A stretch of DNA of 64,000 nucleotides, from NCBI RefSeq assembly GCF_021654775.1, contig NZ_AP025343.1, forward strand, positions 1,364,001-1,428,000. Reading direction: 5' to 3'. The stretch comes from Paenibacillus azoreducens. GTDB taxonomy: Bacteria > Bacillota > Bacilli > Paenibacillales > Paenibacillaceae. The notes under the pieces are model-generated. The model saw only the letters and a program-made list of their open reading frames with translations, was not told where the DNA came from and did no database searches. The translations under genes and the position numbers were made by a program. Below are positions 8,927 through 16,899 of this stretch, piece after piece (the first letter of the stretch is position 1; every line of letters begins with the position of its first letter).

Positions 8927-10086
8927 TGAAGAATAAAAAATGGTTATATGCCGCCCTGATTGCGGTTGTGCTGGCAATTGCTTTTGTCTGGGGCGGTCAG
9001 GATTCGAAGAAACCGGCGCCGCCTATGGAAGCAAGCGTTCAGACGGAACATTCTGAATCCGCAATTTCGCCTGAGGGAGTGGCTCCCTCAGGCGGGAAGG
9101 CGGCCGCCGATGAAGAAAGCAAGCAGCCACCTTCAGACGCAACGCAAGCTTCCACCGCGCCGGAGAAGGAACCGAAGGATTCCAAACCGGATGCCGAGAA
9201 GGCGTCAGGCGAAGCAGTCGGTACCAAAAACAAGGAAGCCGGACTAACCAATCAACCGCAGGACCTGAAGCAAGAAACGGATGGCGCATCCGCGCCGGAC
9301 GCTTCCCAAAAAACGGAATTGGCAGAAGAAGCAGCCGTCAACACTTCCACCAATAAAGGGCCGGACAAAGCAAAAGAAAATGCAGAGGCTAAGGTCCCGG
9401 GCAAAAGCGAGACCAAGGCTTCTGTCAAAGCGGCGGACAAAACTGCAGATAAAACCGTAGATAACGATAAAACTACAGACAAAACGGCGGATAAAAACTC
9501 CGCAGCCAAAACGGCAGAAAAGCCAGCAGCTTCATCCAAACCTGGCAAAACGGATTCCGCCAAGGCGGACGCCAAACCAAAAAAGGATAAATATCAGACG
9601 GACCCCGTACCGGCAGGCAAACCGAAGCCCGTTGAATGGCAGGATACGACGATCAACAAGAAGAAACAGCTGACCGCTACTTTATCCGTCTCGGCTGCCT
9701 CGATTTTGAACCATATGGATCAATTCAATAAGGATAAGCTTGAGGTTTTGCCTAAAGACGGAGTGATTTACAAAGCACGCAAGGTCACTTTCTATGAAGG
9801 GGAATCGGTGTTTGACCTGCTGCTGCGGGAAATGAAGAAAAATAAAATCCATATGGAATTTTCCATGACGCCGATCTACAACAGCAATTACATCGAAGGC
9901 ATCAACAACTTGTATGAATTTGATTGCGGCGAGCTCAGCGGCTGGATGTACAAGGTAAACGGCTGGTTTCCGAATTATGGCAGCAGCCGTTATGCCTTGA
10001 AGGACGGGGATGTCGTGGAATGGGTATACACCTGTGATCTGGGCCGCGACGTTGGCGGTTATGTGGCTGCCGGAGGCAAACCGTAA
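8923..10086 (+). CDS. Membrane-tethered DUF4430 protein
   Basis: 387 residues. One N-terminal membrane segment (about 6-23) lacks a lipobox, so it is probably an uncleaved anchor. A 200-residue low-complexity linker rich in Lys, Ala, Asp and Thr includes DKTADKTVDNDKTTDKTADK. A single DUF4430 domain (about 250-385) carries LSGWMYKVNGWFPNYG and ends in LGRDVGG. The start overlaps the stop of the giant SLH protein by four bases, and its stop nearly abuts the next gene, so translation is coupled. The long linker could let the domain span the wall and pass ligand from the surface protein to the ECF transporter; that is inference. Confidence 0.75.
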   Translation: MMKNKKWLYAALIAVVLAIAFVWGGQDSKKPAPPMEASVQTEHSESAISPEGVAPSGGKAAADEESKQPPSDATQASTAPEKEPKDSKPDAEKASGEAVGTKNKEAGLTNQPQDLKQETDGASAPDASQKTELAEEAAVNTSTNKGPDKAKENAEAKVPGKSETKASVKAADKTADKTVDNDKTTDKTADKNSAAKTAEKPAASSKPGKTDSAKADAKPKKDKYQTDPVPAGKPKPVEWQDTTINKKKQLTATLSVSAASILNHMDQFNKDKLEVLPKDGVIYKARKVTFYEGESVFDLLLREMKKNKIHMEFSMTPIYNSNYIEGINNLYEFDCGELSGWMYKVNGWFPNYGSSRYALKDGDVVEWVYTCDLGRDVGGYVAAGGKP

Positions 10087-10976
10087 TGAGGGATCCTTTT
10101 TCCTCCTATCACCCGATTCTTAATTTCGGTTATTTTACCGTGATGCTGCTGTCCAGCATGTTCTTTATGCATCCGGTATTTCAGGGGATCGCCTTGCTGA
10201 GCGCGGTTACTTATTCCTTGCTGCTGAAAGGCCGGAGCGGAGTCAAATTCCATATGCTGTATATGCTGCCGCTCCTGCTGTTCATGGCCGCGATGAACCC
10301 GGCTTTCAACCATGCGGGCGTGACGATTCTGTTTTATCTCAAGAGCGGAAATCCGGTGACGCTGGAATCGATTGTATTCGGCGTGTCGGCAGCCTGTATG
10401 TTCGTGACCGTAATCATATGGTTTTCCTGCTACAATGCCGTGATGACATCGGATAAGTTCATTTACATTTTCGGAAAAATACTGCCTTCGCTCTCATTGA
10501 TTTTATCGATGGTGCTGCGGTTCGTACCGAGGTATATTGCGCAAATGAAGACGATCTCGAACGCCCAAAAATGCATCGGAAGGGATATGTCGCAGGGAAA
10601 TATGCTGCAGCGCGCACGGAACGGAATTGCGATTTTATCCATACTGACGACATGGGCACTCGAGAATGCGATTGAAACGGCGGACTCCATGAAGTCCAGA
10701 GGATACGGGCAGCACGGACGGACAAGCTACTCTAATTTCCGCTTTGACCGCCGGGATCGGATCATGCTCGCCGTTCTGGCGGGACTCATCGCATGTGTGC
10801 TGGTCGGGGCCGTGCTGGGCGAAAATACGATACGTTTTTTTCCGTCTATCAAAGTAAGCGTGGTTACGCCGGTTAGTTATGCCGTATATATTGCATATTT
10901 TGCATTATGTACGATACCTGTTCAGGTCGCGATCATGGAGGAGGTCAAATGGAAATATATCGAATCGAAAACTTGA
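10086..10976 (+). CDS. ecfT: ECF transporter transmembrane T component (CbiQ/EcfT family)
   Basis: 296 residues with about six hydrophobic segments. The cytoplasmic coupling region near residues 175-215 contains ALENAIETADSMKSRGYG, the Ala-Arg-Gly-type coupling motif that contacts the ATPases. The start lies at the previous stop codon, and its end overlaps the start of the ATPase gene by 28 bases. It forms the energising module with the following fused ATPase and drives the S component at 12601. Family assignment is secure; the substrate comes from context only. Confidence 0.85.
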   Translation: MRDPFSSYHPILNFGYFTVMLLSSMFFMHPVFQGIALLSAVTYSLLLKGRSGVKFHMLYMLPLLLFMAAMNPAFNHAGVTILFYLKSGNPVTLESIVFGVSAACMFVTVIIWFSCYNAVMTSDKFIYIFGKILPSLSLILSMVLRFVPRYIAQMKTISNAQKCIGRDMSQGNMLQRARNGIAILSILTTWALENAIETADSMKSRGYGQHGRTSYSNFRFDRRDRIMLAVLAGLIACVLVGAVLGENTIRFFPSIKVSVVTPVSYAVYIAYFALCTIPVQVAIMEEVKWKYIESKT

Positions 10977-12634
10977 ATTTTGCCTTCCCGGGCCAAGAAC
11001 GGCAGGTGCTTTCCGGTATACGCCTTACAATACGAAGCGGTGAATTCGTAACTATATGCGGAAAATCGGGATGCGGAAAAAGCACGCTGTTAAGACATCT
11101 GAAAACCGTGCTTATGCCGCATGGCAAACGGGAGGGATGCATTTATTTTCGCGGCGAGCATCTGGCGGATACGGATCAGCGCACGCAGGCATCGGAAATC
11201 GGATTTGTGCTGCAGAACCCCGACAACCAGATTGTGACTGACAAGGTATGGCATGAACTGGCTTTCGGGCTGGAGAGCCTGGGGACCGATTCCCGCACCA
11301 TTCGGCTGCGCGTCGCGGAGATGGCAAGCTTTTTCGGCATCCAAACCTGGTATCATCGGAACGTTTCCGAGTTGTCCGGAGGCCAGAAGCAGCTGCTTAA
11401 TTTGGCTTCGGTCATGGCCATGCAGCCTTCGGTATTGATTTTGGATGAGCCGACTTCTCAATTGGACCCGATTGCAGCTGCGGATTTTCTGGAGACTGTA
11501 AAAAGGATTAACCGGGAACTGGGGACCACCGTCATCATCACCGAACACCGGCTCGAAGAGCTTCTTCCAATTTCCGACCGCCTGATCGCGATGGACGAAG
11601 GCAGTATCATCGCAGATCATGCGCCGGCAAAAGCTGGAGAAGCGCTGCATGCGATGAACCATCCGATGTTTGCCGCCATGCCGTCGCCAATGCGGATATA
11701 TGCGGGTGCTCTAGAGAACGGCGGATACCCGGTTACGGTGAAGGAAGGGCGGCAATGGCTGGACGCTTTTTATCCTGAAAGCAGCCCACAGGCCAAGCCG
11801 GACAATGCGGAAAACCGGGAGCATCCGGGTCCTGCCGCCATCCAGTTCAAGGATGTTTGGTTTAGATACGAGAAACATGGGGCGGATATTCTAAAGGATT
11901 TGACGTTTGAGGTGAAAGAGGGGCAATTTTACTGTATTGTCGGCGGGAACGGGACAGGCAAAACGACCGCGTTGTCGCTTATTAGCGGGCTAAGGCAGCC
12001 TTACCGGGGAAAGGTGCTGATTCACGGCAAAAATCCGGCCAAAATGCCATCACGCGAGCTGTTCTCGGCTTATCTTGGCGTACTTCCGCAAAATCCGCAA
12101 ACGCTGTTCGTCAAAAAAACCGTCCGGGAAGATTTATACGAAATGTTATCCGGCAGCAAGCTGACCCCAGTTGAAAAAGCAGGGAAGGTGAAGGACGTGT
12201 CCGAATTTGCGGAACTGGAACCTTTGCTGGACATGCATCCTTATGATCTGAGCGGAGGCGAACAGCAGCGGGCTGCACTGGCCAAAGTACTGCTGTTGGA
12301 ACCGAAAATTTTACTGCTCGACGAACCGACGAAAGGATTGGACGCCTTCTTTAAGGAGAAGCTGGCCCGGCTTTTGCAAAAGCTGAAAGCGGCGGGAGTT
12401 ACGATCGTGATGGTCTCGCATGATATCGAATTTTGCGCCAAATACGGCGAGGAATGCGCGATGTTTTTTGATGGCAGCATCATCGCGGCAAACCGGGCCA
12501 AACCGTTTTTTGCGGGCAACAGCTTTTATACCACGGCGGCGAACCGCATGGCGCGGCATGTATGGAACGATGCCGTTACAGTCGAGGATGTGATTGAGCG
12601 ATGCAGGACAAGCAAGCCGCAAGTCAACGTTTAA
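10949..12634 (+). CDS. ECF transporter ATPase, two ATP-binding domains fused (EcfA-EcfA')
   Basis: 561 residues from the ATG at 10949, which has a strong GGAGGAGG site inside the end of ecfT. Fourteen further codons upstream are open but lack a site. Domain 1 (about 1-230) has Walker A GKSGCGKST, signature LSGGQKQ and Walker B LILDEPTS. Domain 2 (about 300-530) has GGNGTGKTT, LSGGEQQ and LLLDEPT. Two ATPases are usually separate genes in Bacillota ECF modules; here they are one polypeptide. It powers uptake through EcfT and the S component. A dedicated ATPase next to its own S component marks a group I ECF system. Confidence 0.88.
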   Translation: MEIYRIENLNFAFPGQERQVLSGIRLTIRSGEFVTICGKSGCGKSTLLRHLKTVLMPHGKREGCIYFRGEHLADTDQRTQASEIGFVLQNPDNQIVTDKVWHELAFGLESLGTDSRTIRLRVAEMASFFGIQTWYHRNVSELSGGQKQLLNLASVMAMQPSVLILDEPTSQLDPIAAADFLETVKRINRELGTTVIITEHRLEELLPISDRLIAMDEGSIIADHAPAKAGEALHAMNHPMFAAMPSPMRIYAGALENGGYPVTVKEGRQWLDAFYPESSPQAKPDNAENREHPGPAAIQFKDVWFRYEKHGADILKDLTFEVKEGQFYCIVGGNGTGKTTALSLISGLRQPYRGKVLIHGKNPAKMPSRELFSAYLGVLPQNPQTLFVKKTVREDLYEMLSGSKLTPVEKAGKVKDVSEFAELEPLLDMHPYDLSGGEQQRAALAKVLLLEPKILLLDEPTKGLDAFFKEKLARLLQKLKAAGVTIVMVSHDIEFCAKYGEECAMFFDGSIIAANRAKPFFAGNSFYTTAANRMARHVWNDAVTVEDVIERCRTSKPQVNV

Positions 12635-13329
12635 GCCGCCGCACTTGGCTGGCCGCCGCATTTATTCTGGTGATCATCCCGGCCACGATCCTGCTTGGCG
12701 TGTTTTTGCTGAATGACCGTAAATATTATTTCATCAGCCTGCTAATTGTGCTTTACACGATGATTCCTTTTGCCATGGTCTTCGAGCGGCGCAAACCGCA
12801 GGCAAGGGAGATGATCGTCATCGCCGTGATGACGGCGATTGCCGTGGCGGGGCGGGGGGCCTTTTTTATGCTGCCGCAGTTCAAGCCGGTCGTAGCGATC
12901 GTGATCATTTCCGGAGTAAGCCTGGGGCCCGAAGCGGGTTTCCTCGTTGGAGCGATGACGGGGTTTGTGTCCAATTTTTTCTTTGGCCAAGGGCCATGGA
13001 CGCCGTGGCAAATGTTTTGCTTTGGCATTATCGGCTTTCTGGCAGGCGTCCTGTTCAAAAAAGGACTGCTGCATAAAAGCAAGCTTTCGCTTTGCATCTA
13101 TGGCGGATTGTCTACCTTCGTCATATACGGCGGCATTATCAATATCGGCTCGCTGCTGATCTTTACGGCCGCTTTTTCCTGGAAAGCGCTGCTTGCCACG
13201 TATATATCCGGCTTCTGGTTTGATATGGTGCATGCGCTCGCGACGGTTTTTTTCCTCTTTATCCTCTCTAGGCCGATGCTTGAAAAGCTGGACCGGGTCA
13301 AAACGAAATACGGTTTGTTGGAGCCATAA
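12601..13329 (+). CDS. ECF transporter S component, probable cobalamin or corrinoid binding
   Basis: 242 residues with six or so membrane segments. GAMTGFVSNFFFGQGPWTPW (about residues 119-138) is the loop typical of vitamin-binding S components of the CbrT/CblS-like group. The ATG lies inside the upstream ATPase gene (34-base overlap), continuing the overlapped operon. The S component determines substrate. The cobalamin riboswitch and intrinsic-factor-like partners make cobalamin or a corrinoid precursor most likely, but residues that prove this cannot be read from sequence. Dimethylbenzimidazole or another B12 precursor is an alternative. Confidence 0.72.
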   Translation: MQDKQAASQRLSRRTWLAAAFILVIIPATILLGVFLLNDRKYYFISLLIVLYTMIPFAMVFERRKPQAREMIVIAVMTAIAVAGRGAFFMLPQFKPVVAIVIISGVSLGPEAGFLVGAMTGFVSNFFFGQGPWTPWQMFCFGIIGFLAGVLFKKGLLHKSKLSLCIYGGLSTFVIYGGIINIGSLLIFTAAFSWKALLATYISGFWFDMVHALATVFFLFILSRPMLEKLDRVKTKYGLLEP

Positions 13330-13353
13330 CTGGCACGCATGGAATGAAACAAA

Positions 13354-13377
13354 AAGCGCCCTGAAATTCGGGGCGCT
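13354..13377. terminator. Bidirectional terminator between the ECF operon and the lacI-type gene
   Basis: AAGCGCCC pairs with GGGCGCTT across an 8-base loop, with A-rich and T-rich flanks. It can end both the plus-strand operon and the minus-strand regulator. Confidence 0.7.
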
Positions 13378-13445
13378 TCTTTGCGTCGGTAGTTATGGGG
13401 CATGGAAGGTCAATCAAAAATCCTGCATGAGCCTCGTAAAGCCAG

Positions 13446-14483
13446 CTACTTCGCCATCAACGCCGATTCCCGGAAGATCGGCTTCGTCTGGATATGCGTA
13501 ACCTGATGCGGCTGCGACGGCTCCTGGATGCGGGACAGCAGCATGTCGGCTGCCGTGATGCCCATTTCGTCGCTAAAAATATGTACGGTCGTCAAATGCG
13601 GCTCAACGATGCGCGATTCCGGCGCGTTGTCGAAGCCAACGACGGCGATGTCCTCGGGAATGGAGATGTTTTTGTTTTTGAGCGATTTCATGACATTGAC
13701 CGCAATGAAATCGTTGGCACAGACGAAGGCCGCAGGCAGTTCGGCGATTTGCTCCAGCCGCTTGTCCATCCAATCGGCCTCGGAAATGAACTCCTTATCC
13801 GGATTCAAAACGCATTGGCCCAGGTCCAGCGGCACTCCCGCCTCGGTGAGGGCCCGGTTGAAGCCCGCCCAGCGCTCGTTAAAGCTTTTGCAGTGGTTGT
13901 AATCGCCGATGAAGCCGAAGGAGCCGCAGCCGCTCTCGATCAACCGGCGGGTCATGAAGTACGTGCTGTGCTCGTTTTCCATCAGCAGCAGATCCGCCTC
14001 CAGATCGGGATAGAACATGTCGGCTGCGCAGTCGATGAAAATAGTTGGCAGCCCGAGGCTCGTGATCTTTTGCGTGTATTCTTTATCGAACAGCTCGATA
14101 CAGATGATGCCGTCCACCTTGGACGTCTCGAAATTGTTGGGCAATTGCAGGGCGCTCCGCTCGAAGTCGCGCACGATATGAATCGACAGATTATACCCTT
14201 CGGCGCTGATCCGTTTCTCGAGCCCGCTGATCAGGCGGGAGCCGAAGTGGGAGCTGCTGGGCATATTGGCCGTCAGCAGGGCGATGTTCCCCGGGTTTTT
14301 CGCTAACAGATTATCGGTTTCCATATATGCAAACTGTTTATATTTAAGCTCGATCGCTTTCTTGATGACCTTGTTGCGGGTTTCGCTCGGGATGCTCTCG
14401 CTGCCGTTAAGCGCCTTGGACGCCGTGTTTCTAGAAATGCCAAGTGCATCGGCTATATCTTGAATCGTTACTTTTTCCTTCAT
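13446..14483 (-). CDS. LacI-family transcriptional regulator of the fructan locus
   Basis: 345 residues. The helix-turn-helix lies at the extreme N-terminus (VTIQDIADALGISRNTASKA), followed by the hinge and a periplasmic-binding-protein-like effector domain with DGIICIELFDKEY and ICANDFIAVNVMKSLKN-type strands. It is divergent from the fructan importer and hydrolase genes starting at 14938, with a 454-bp shared intergenic region holding two long direct repeats. It probably represses that operon until a fructose-containing sugar binds. The effector is not identifiable from sequence. Confidence 0.88.
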   Translation of the reverse strand: MKEKVTIQDIADALGISRNTASKALNGSESIPSETRNKVIKKAIELKYKQFAYMETDNLLAKNPGNIALLTANMPSSSHFGSRLISGLEKRISAEGYNLSIHIVRDFERSALQLPNNFETSKVDGIICIELFDKEYTQKITSLGLPTIFIDCAADMFYPDLEADLLLMENEHSTYFMTRRLIESGCGSFGFIGDYNHCKSFNERWAGFNRALTEAGVPLDLGQCVLNPDKEFISEADWMDKRLEQIAELPAAFVCANDFIAVNVMKSLKNKNISIPEDIAVVGFDNAPESRIVEPHLTTVHIFSDEMGITAADMLLSRIQEPSQPHQVTHIQTKPIFRESALMAK

Positions 14484-14593
14484 GTAAGTCTTTTCACCTC
14501 TACGAATTATTCCACTCCAACCCCACGCGCGTTTGCTGCCTTTTATATGCTATGACAAATGTATAATAGATTGGCCTAAATAGCAATGTTATT

Positions 14594-14620
14594 TTTACAA
14601 ATGCACATATAAACTTTACA
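14594..14620. promoter_or_regulatory. Candidate regulator-binding repeat A
   Basis: TTTACAAATGCACATATAAA followed by CTTTACA. It closely matches 14784-14811. Each copy has two TTTACA or TCTACA half-sites about two helical turns apart. Both lie between the divergent LacI gene and the fructan operon. Confidence 0.45.
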
Positions 14621-14783
14621 TTTTTGACGAGGTTGAGAGTAAGAAAGATTTATTTGTATACAAAAAGCCGTTCTTGTACGCAATATGTTGTAATCGAGCA
14701 GCAAGAATGATGCTGATCAAATGATAAATATGCTATATATTTACATTTAACTCATTTTCGCGTCGATTATGAACAAAATATTA

Positions 14784-14811
14784 TCTACAAATGCACAAAT
14801 AATAATTTACA
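14784..14811. promoter_or_regulatory. Candidate regulator-binding repeat B, next to the -35
   Basis: TCTACAAATGCACAAATAAT followed by AATTTACA. It ends seven bases upstream of the TTGACG -35 hexamer, a natural position for an operator or activator site controlling the fructan operon. Confidence 0.45.
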
Positions 14812-14818
14812 AAAGTTA

Positions 14819-14847
14819 TTGACGGATGTTACAACCTTTGATAAATT
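14819..14847 (+). promoter_or_regulatory. Promoter of the fructan operon
   Basis: TTGACG (14819-14824) and TAAATT (14842-14847) are separated by 17 bp. The transcript would have a leader of about 85 bases. Confidence 0.55.
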
Positions 14848-14871
14848 GTAAAAGCAACGGTAAACGGCAAC

Positions 14872-14913
14872 GAGAATTGAAAGCCTTTTCCGTCATGAGC
14901 ATGCTCAATTCTC
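14872..14913 (+). other. Leader hairpin before the fructan operon
   Basis: GAGAATTGA pairs with TCAATTCTC, and the loop holds the palindrome TGAGCATGCTCA. It lies between the promoter and the ribosome-binding site and has no T tract. It could stabilise the mRNA or bind a regulator. Confidence 0.4.
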
Positions 14914-14937
14914 ACAGGTAAGAATGGAGGTTACGGT

Positions 14938-15900
14938 TTGGAAAACACGGTCAAAGTCGATCAACGGGCAGCGGTGCTGAAGCGGAGGAGCTCGGCGGGG
15001 CGCATATTCGATTTTCTGAAAAAGAATTACTTTTTGTACGTCCTGCTCGCTCCGGCGCTGATCCTGACCCTGATATTCAAATATGTCCCGATGTACGGCG
15101 CCATCATCGCATTCAAGGATTTCAGTCCGATCCGGGGCATCATGGGAAGTCCCTGGGTGGGACTGAAGCATTTCGAGAAGTTTCTGTACTCGCCCAATTT
15201 CGACGTTATTTTTATGAATACGCTTAAATTGAGCTTCCTGGGCCTCATTTTCAGCTTCCCGGTGCCGATCCTGCTGGCGCTCATGCTGAACCAGGTCCGG
15301 AAGACTGCGGTGAAAAAGAACGTTCAGCTCTTCTTGTACGCGCCGAACTTCATCTCGGTCGTGGTGATTGTCGGCATGCTGTTCATCTTTTTGTCGCCGA
15401 CGGGGCCAATCAACCAGATTCTGATGCATTTCACGGGCAGGCCGCTCATGTTTATGTCCGAACCGGAATATTTCCGCTGGATTTACATTTTGTCGGATAT
15501 TTGGCAGGGGGCCGGCTGGGCCTCGATTATATACGTGGCCGCGCTCGCCAACGTCGATCCGGAGCTGCACCATGCGGCAAGCCTGGACGGGGCGAACCTG
15601 CTGCAGCGGATCCGGAACATCGATCTTCCGACGATTCGTCCGATCATGGCGATCGTGTTCATCCTGGCGGCGGGCGGCATCATGTCCATCGGCTTCGAAA
15701 AAGCATATCTGATGCAGACCTCGATGAACCTGCCCGCATCGGAAATCATTGCGACTTACGTATATAAGGTCGGTTTGCAATCGGGCGATTACGCGTATTC
15801 CGCGGCGGTCGGATTGTTCAACTCCGTCATTAACGTCATTTTGCTGCTGACCGTGAACTTTATCGTCAAAAAGCTGAACGAAGGCGAAGGTCTCTACTAG
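14938..15900 (+). CDS. Sugar ABC transporter permease, LplB/UgpA type
   Basis: 320 residues with six predicted membrane segments. The coupling loop near residues 216-240 has HHAASLDGANLLQRIRNIDL, the EAA-type motif that contacts the ATPase. The TTG start is preceded by TGGAGG at 8 bases. It pairs with the permease at 15921 and the binding protein at 16900. No ATPase is encoded here, as is usual for this family, which shares a general MsmX-type ATPase. It probably imports fructo-oligosaccharides or sucrose, given the two GH32 enzymes downstream. Confidence 0.88.
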   Translation: MENTVKVDQRAAVLKRRSSAGRIFDFLKKNYFLYVLLAPALILTLIFKYVPMYGAIIAFKDFSPIRGIMGSPWVGLKHFEKFLYSPNFDVIFMNTLKLSFLGLIFSFPVPILLALMLNQVRKTAVKKNVQLFLYAPNFISVVVIVGMLFIFLSPTGPINQILMHFTGRPLMFMSEPEYFRWIYILSDIWQGAGWASIIYVAALANVDPELHHAASLDGANLLQRIRNIDLPTIRPIMAIVFILAAGGIMSIGFEKAYLMQTSMNLPASEIIATYVYKVGLQSGDYAYSAAVGLFNSVINVILLLTVNFIVKKLNEGEGLY

Positions 15901-15920
15901 AAAGGAAGTGTATCTCAAAT

Positions 15921-16802
15921 ATGGCAGTCAAGCATTCCGGGCTCGACCGTTTCCTGCTGGCGTTGAATTATTTGTTTTTGGCGCTGGCCGTGCTCATCGT
16001 CGTCGTGCCGCTCGTGTATATCGTGGTCGCCTCGTTCATGGATCCGACCGTGCTGCTGAACAAGGGGCTTTCCTTCCGGGTCTCCGATTGGAGCCTCGAA
16101 GGGTACAAGAAGATTTTGTCCAACCCGGCGATGGTCCGCGGATTTTTCAACTCGGTGTTTTACTCCGCCGCTTTTGCGATTGTAACGGTCGCGGTTTCGG
16201 TGTGCGCAGGATACGCGCTGTCGGAGGAGCGCCTGGCGGGACGCGGCATCTTCATGACGCTGTTCATCGTCACGATGTTTTTCGGCGGCGGGCTGATTCC
16301 GACCTACCTGCTAGTCCGCAATCTCCACATGCTGAACACGGTGTGGGCGGTCATCATTCCGGGCGCGGTCAACATATGGAATATCATTTTGTCCAGAACG
16401 TTCTTCAAAGGCGTGCCGAAGGAGCTGAAGGAGGCCGCGAACGTCGACGGCGCAACGGATGCGGGCATCTTCGCCCGGATCGTCCTGCCGTTGTCCAAAC
16501 CGATCATTTTCGTGCTGGCGCTGTATGCGTTCGTAGGACAGTGGAACTCGTATTTCGACGCCATGATTTATTTGGAGGATGCGAAGCTTCATCCGCTGCA
16601 GCTCGTTCTGCGGTCCATCCTCATCCAAAACCAGGCGGCCCCGGGCATGATCAGCGATCAATTGGCCATGAACGAGCTGAAGCGCCTGTCGGAAATGATC
16701 AAATATTCGGCGATCGTCATCTCCAGCCTGCCGCTGCTCGTGATGTACCCGTTCTTTCAGAAGTATTTCGAAAAAGGTGTGATGGTGGGTTCCCTGAAAT
16801 AG
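15921..16802 (+). CDS. Sugar ABC transporter permease, LplC/YtcP type
   Basis: 293 residues with six membrane segments. The EAA loop reads KEAANVDGATDAGIFARIVL (about residues 173-192), and the C-terminus EKGVMVGSLK is typical of this permease class. It lies 20 bases after the partner permease, with a GAAAGGAAG site. It forms the heterodimeric channel with the 14938 product. Confidence 0.88.
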   Translation: MAVKHSGLDRFLLALNYLFLALAVLIVVVPLVYIVVASFMDPTVLLNKGLSFRVSDWSLEGYKKILSNPAMVRGFFNSVFYSAAFAIVTVAVSVCAGYALSEERLAGRGIFMTLFIVTMFFGGGLIPTYLLVRNLHMLNTVWAVIIPGAVNIWNIILSRTFFKGVPKELKEAANVDGATDAGIFARIVLPLSKPIIFVLALYAFVGQWNSYFDAMIYLEDAKLHPLQLVLRSILIQNQAAPGMISDQLAMNELKRLSEMIKYSAIVISSLPLLVMYPFFQKYFEKGVMVGSLK

Positions 16803-16899
16803 GCCGCCCCCTGAACATACATAGCCATCATTCATTTTTTAATCCGCAAGGCAGATTTTCGTTTGCATGAAGATCGAATAAATAATGGAGGTCATCGTG

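Noticed and set aside
9420..9540. Frameshift or assembly artefact in the Lys/Asp/Thr-rich linker
   Set aside because: The frame is continuous into a good DUF4430 domain, and such linkers are normal in wall-spanning proteins.
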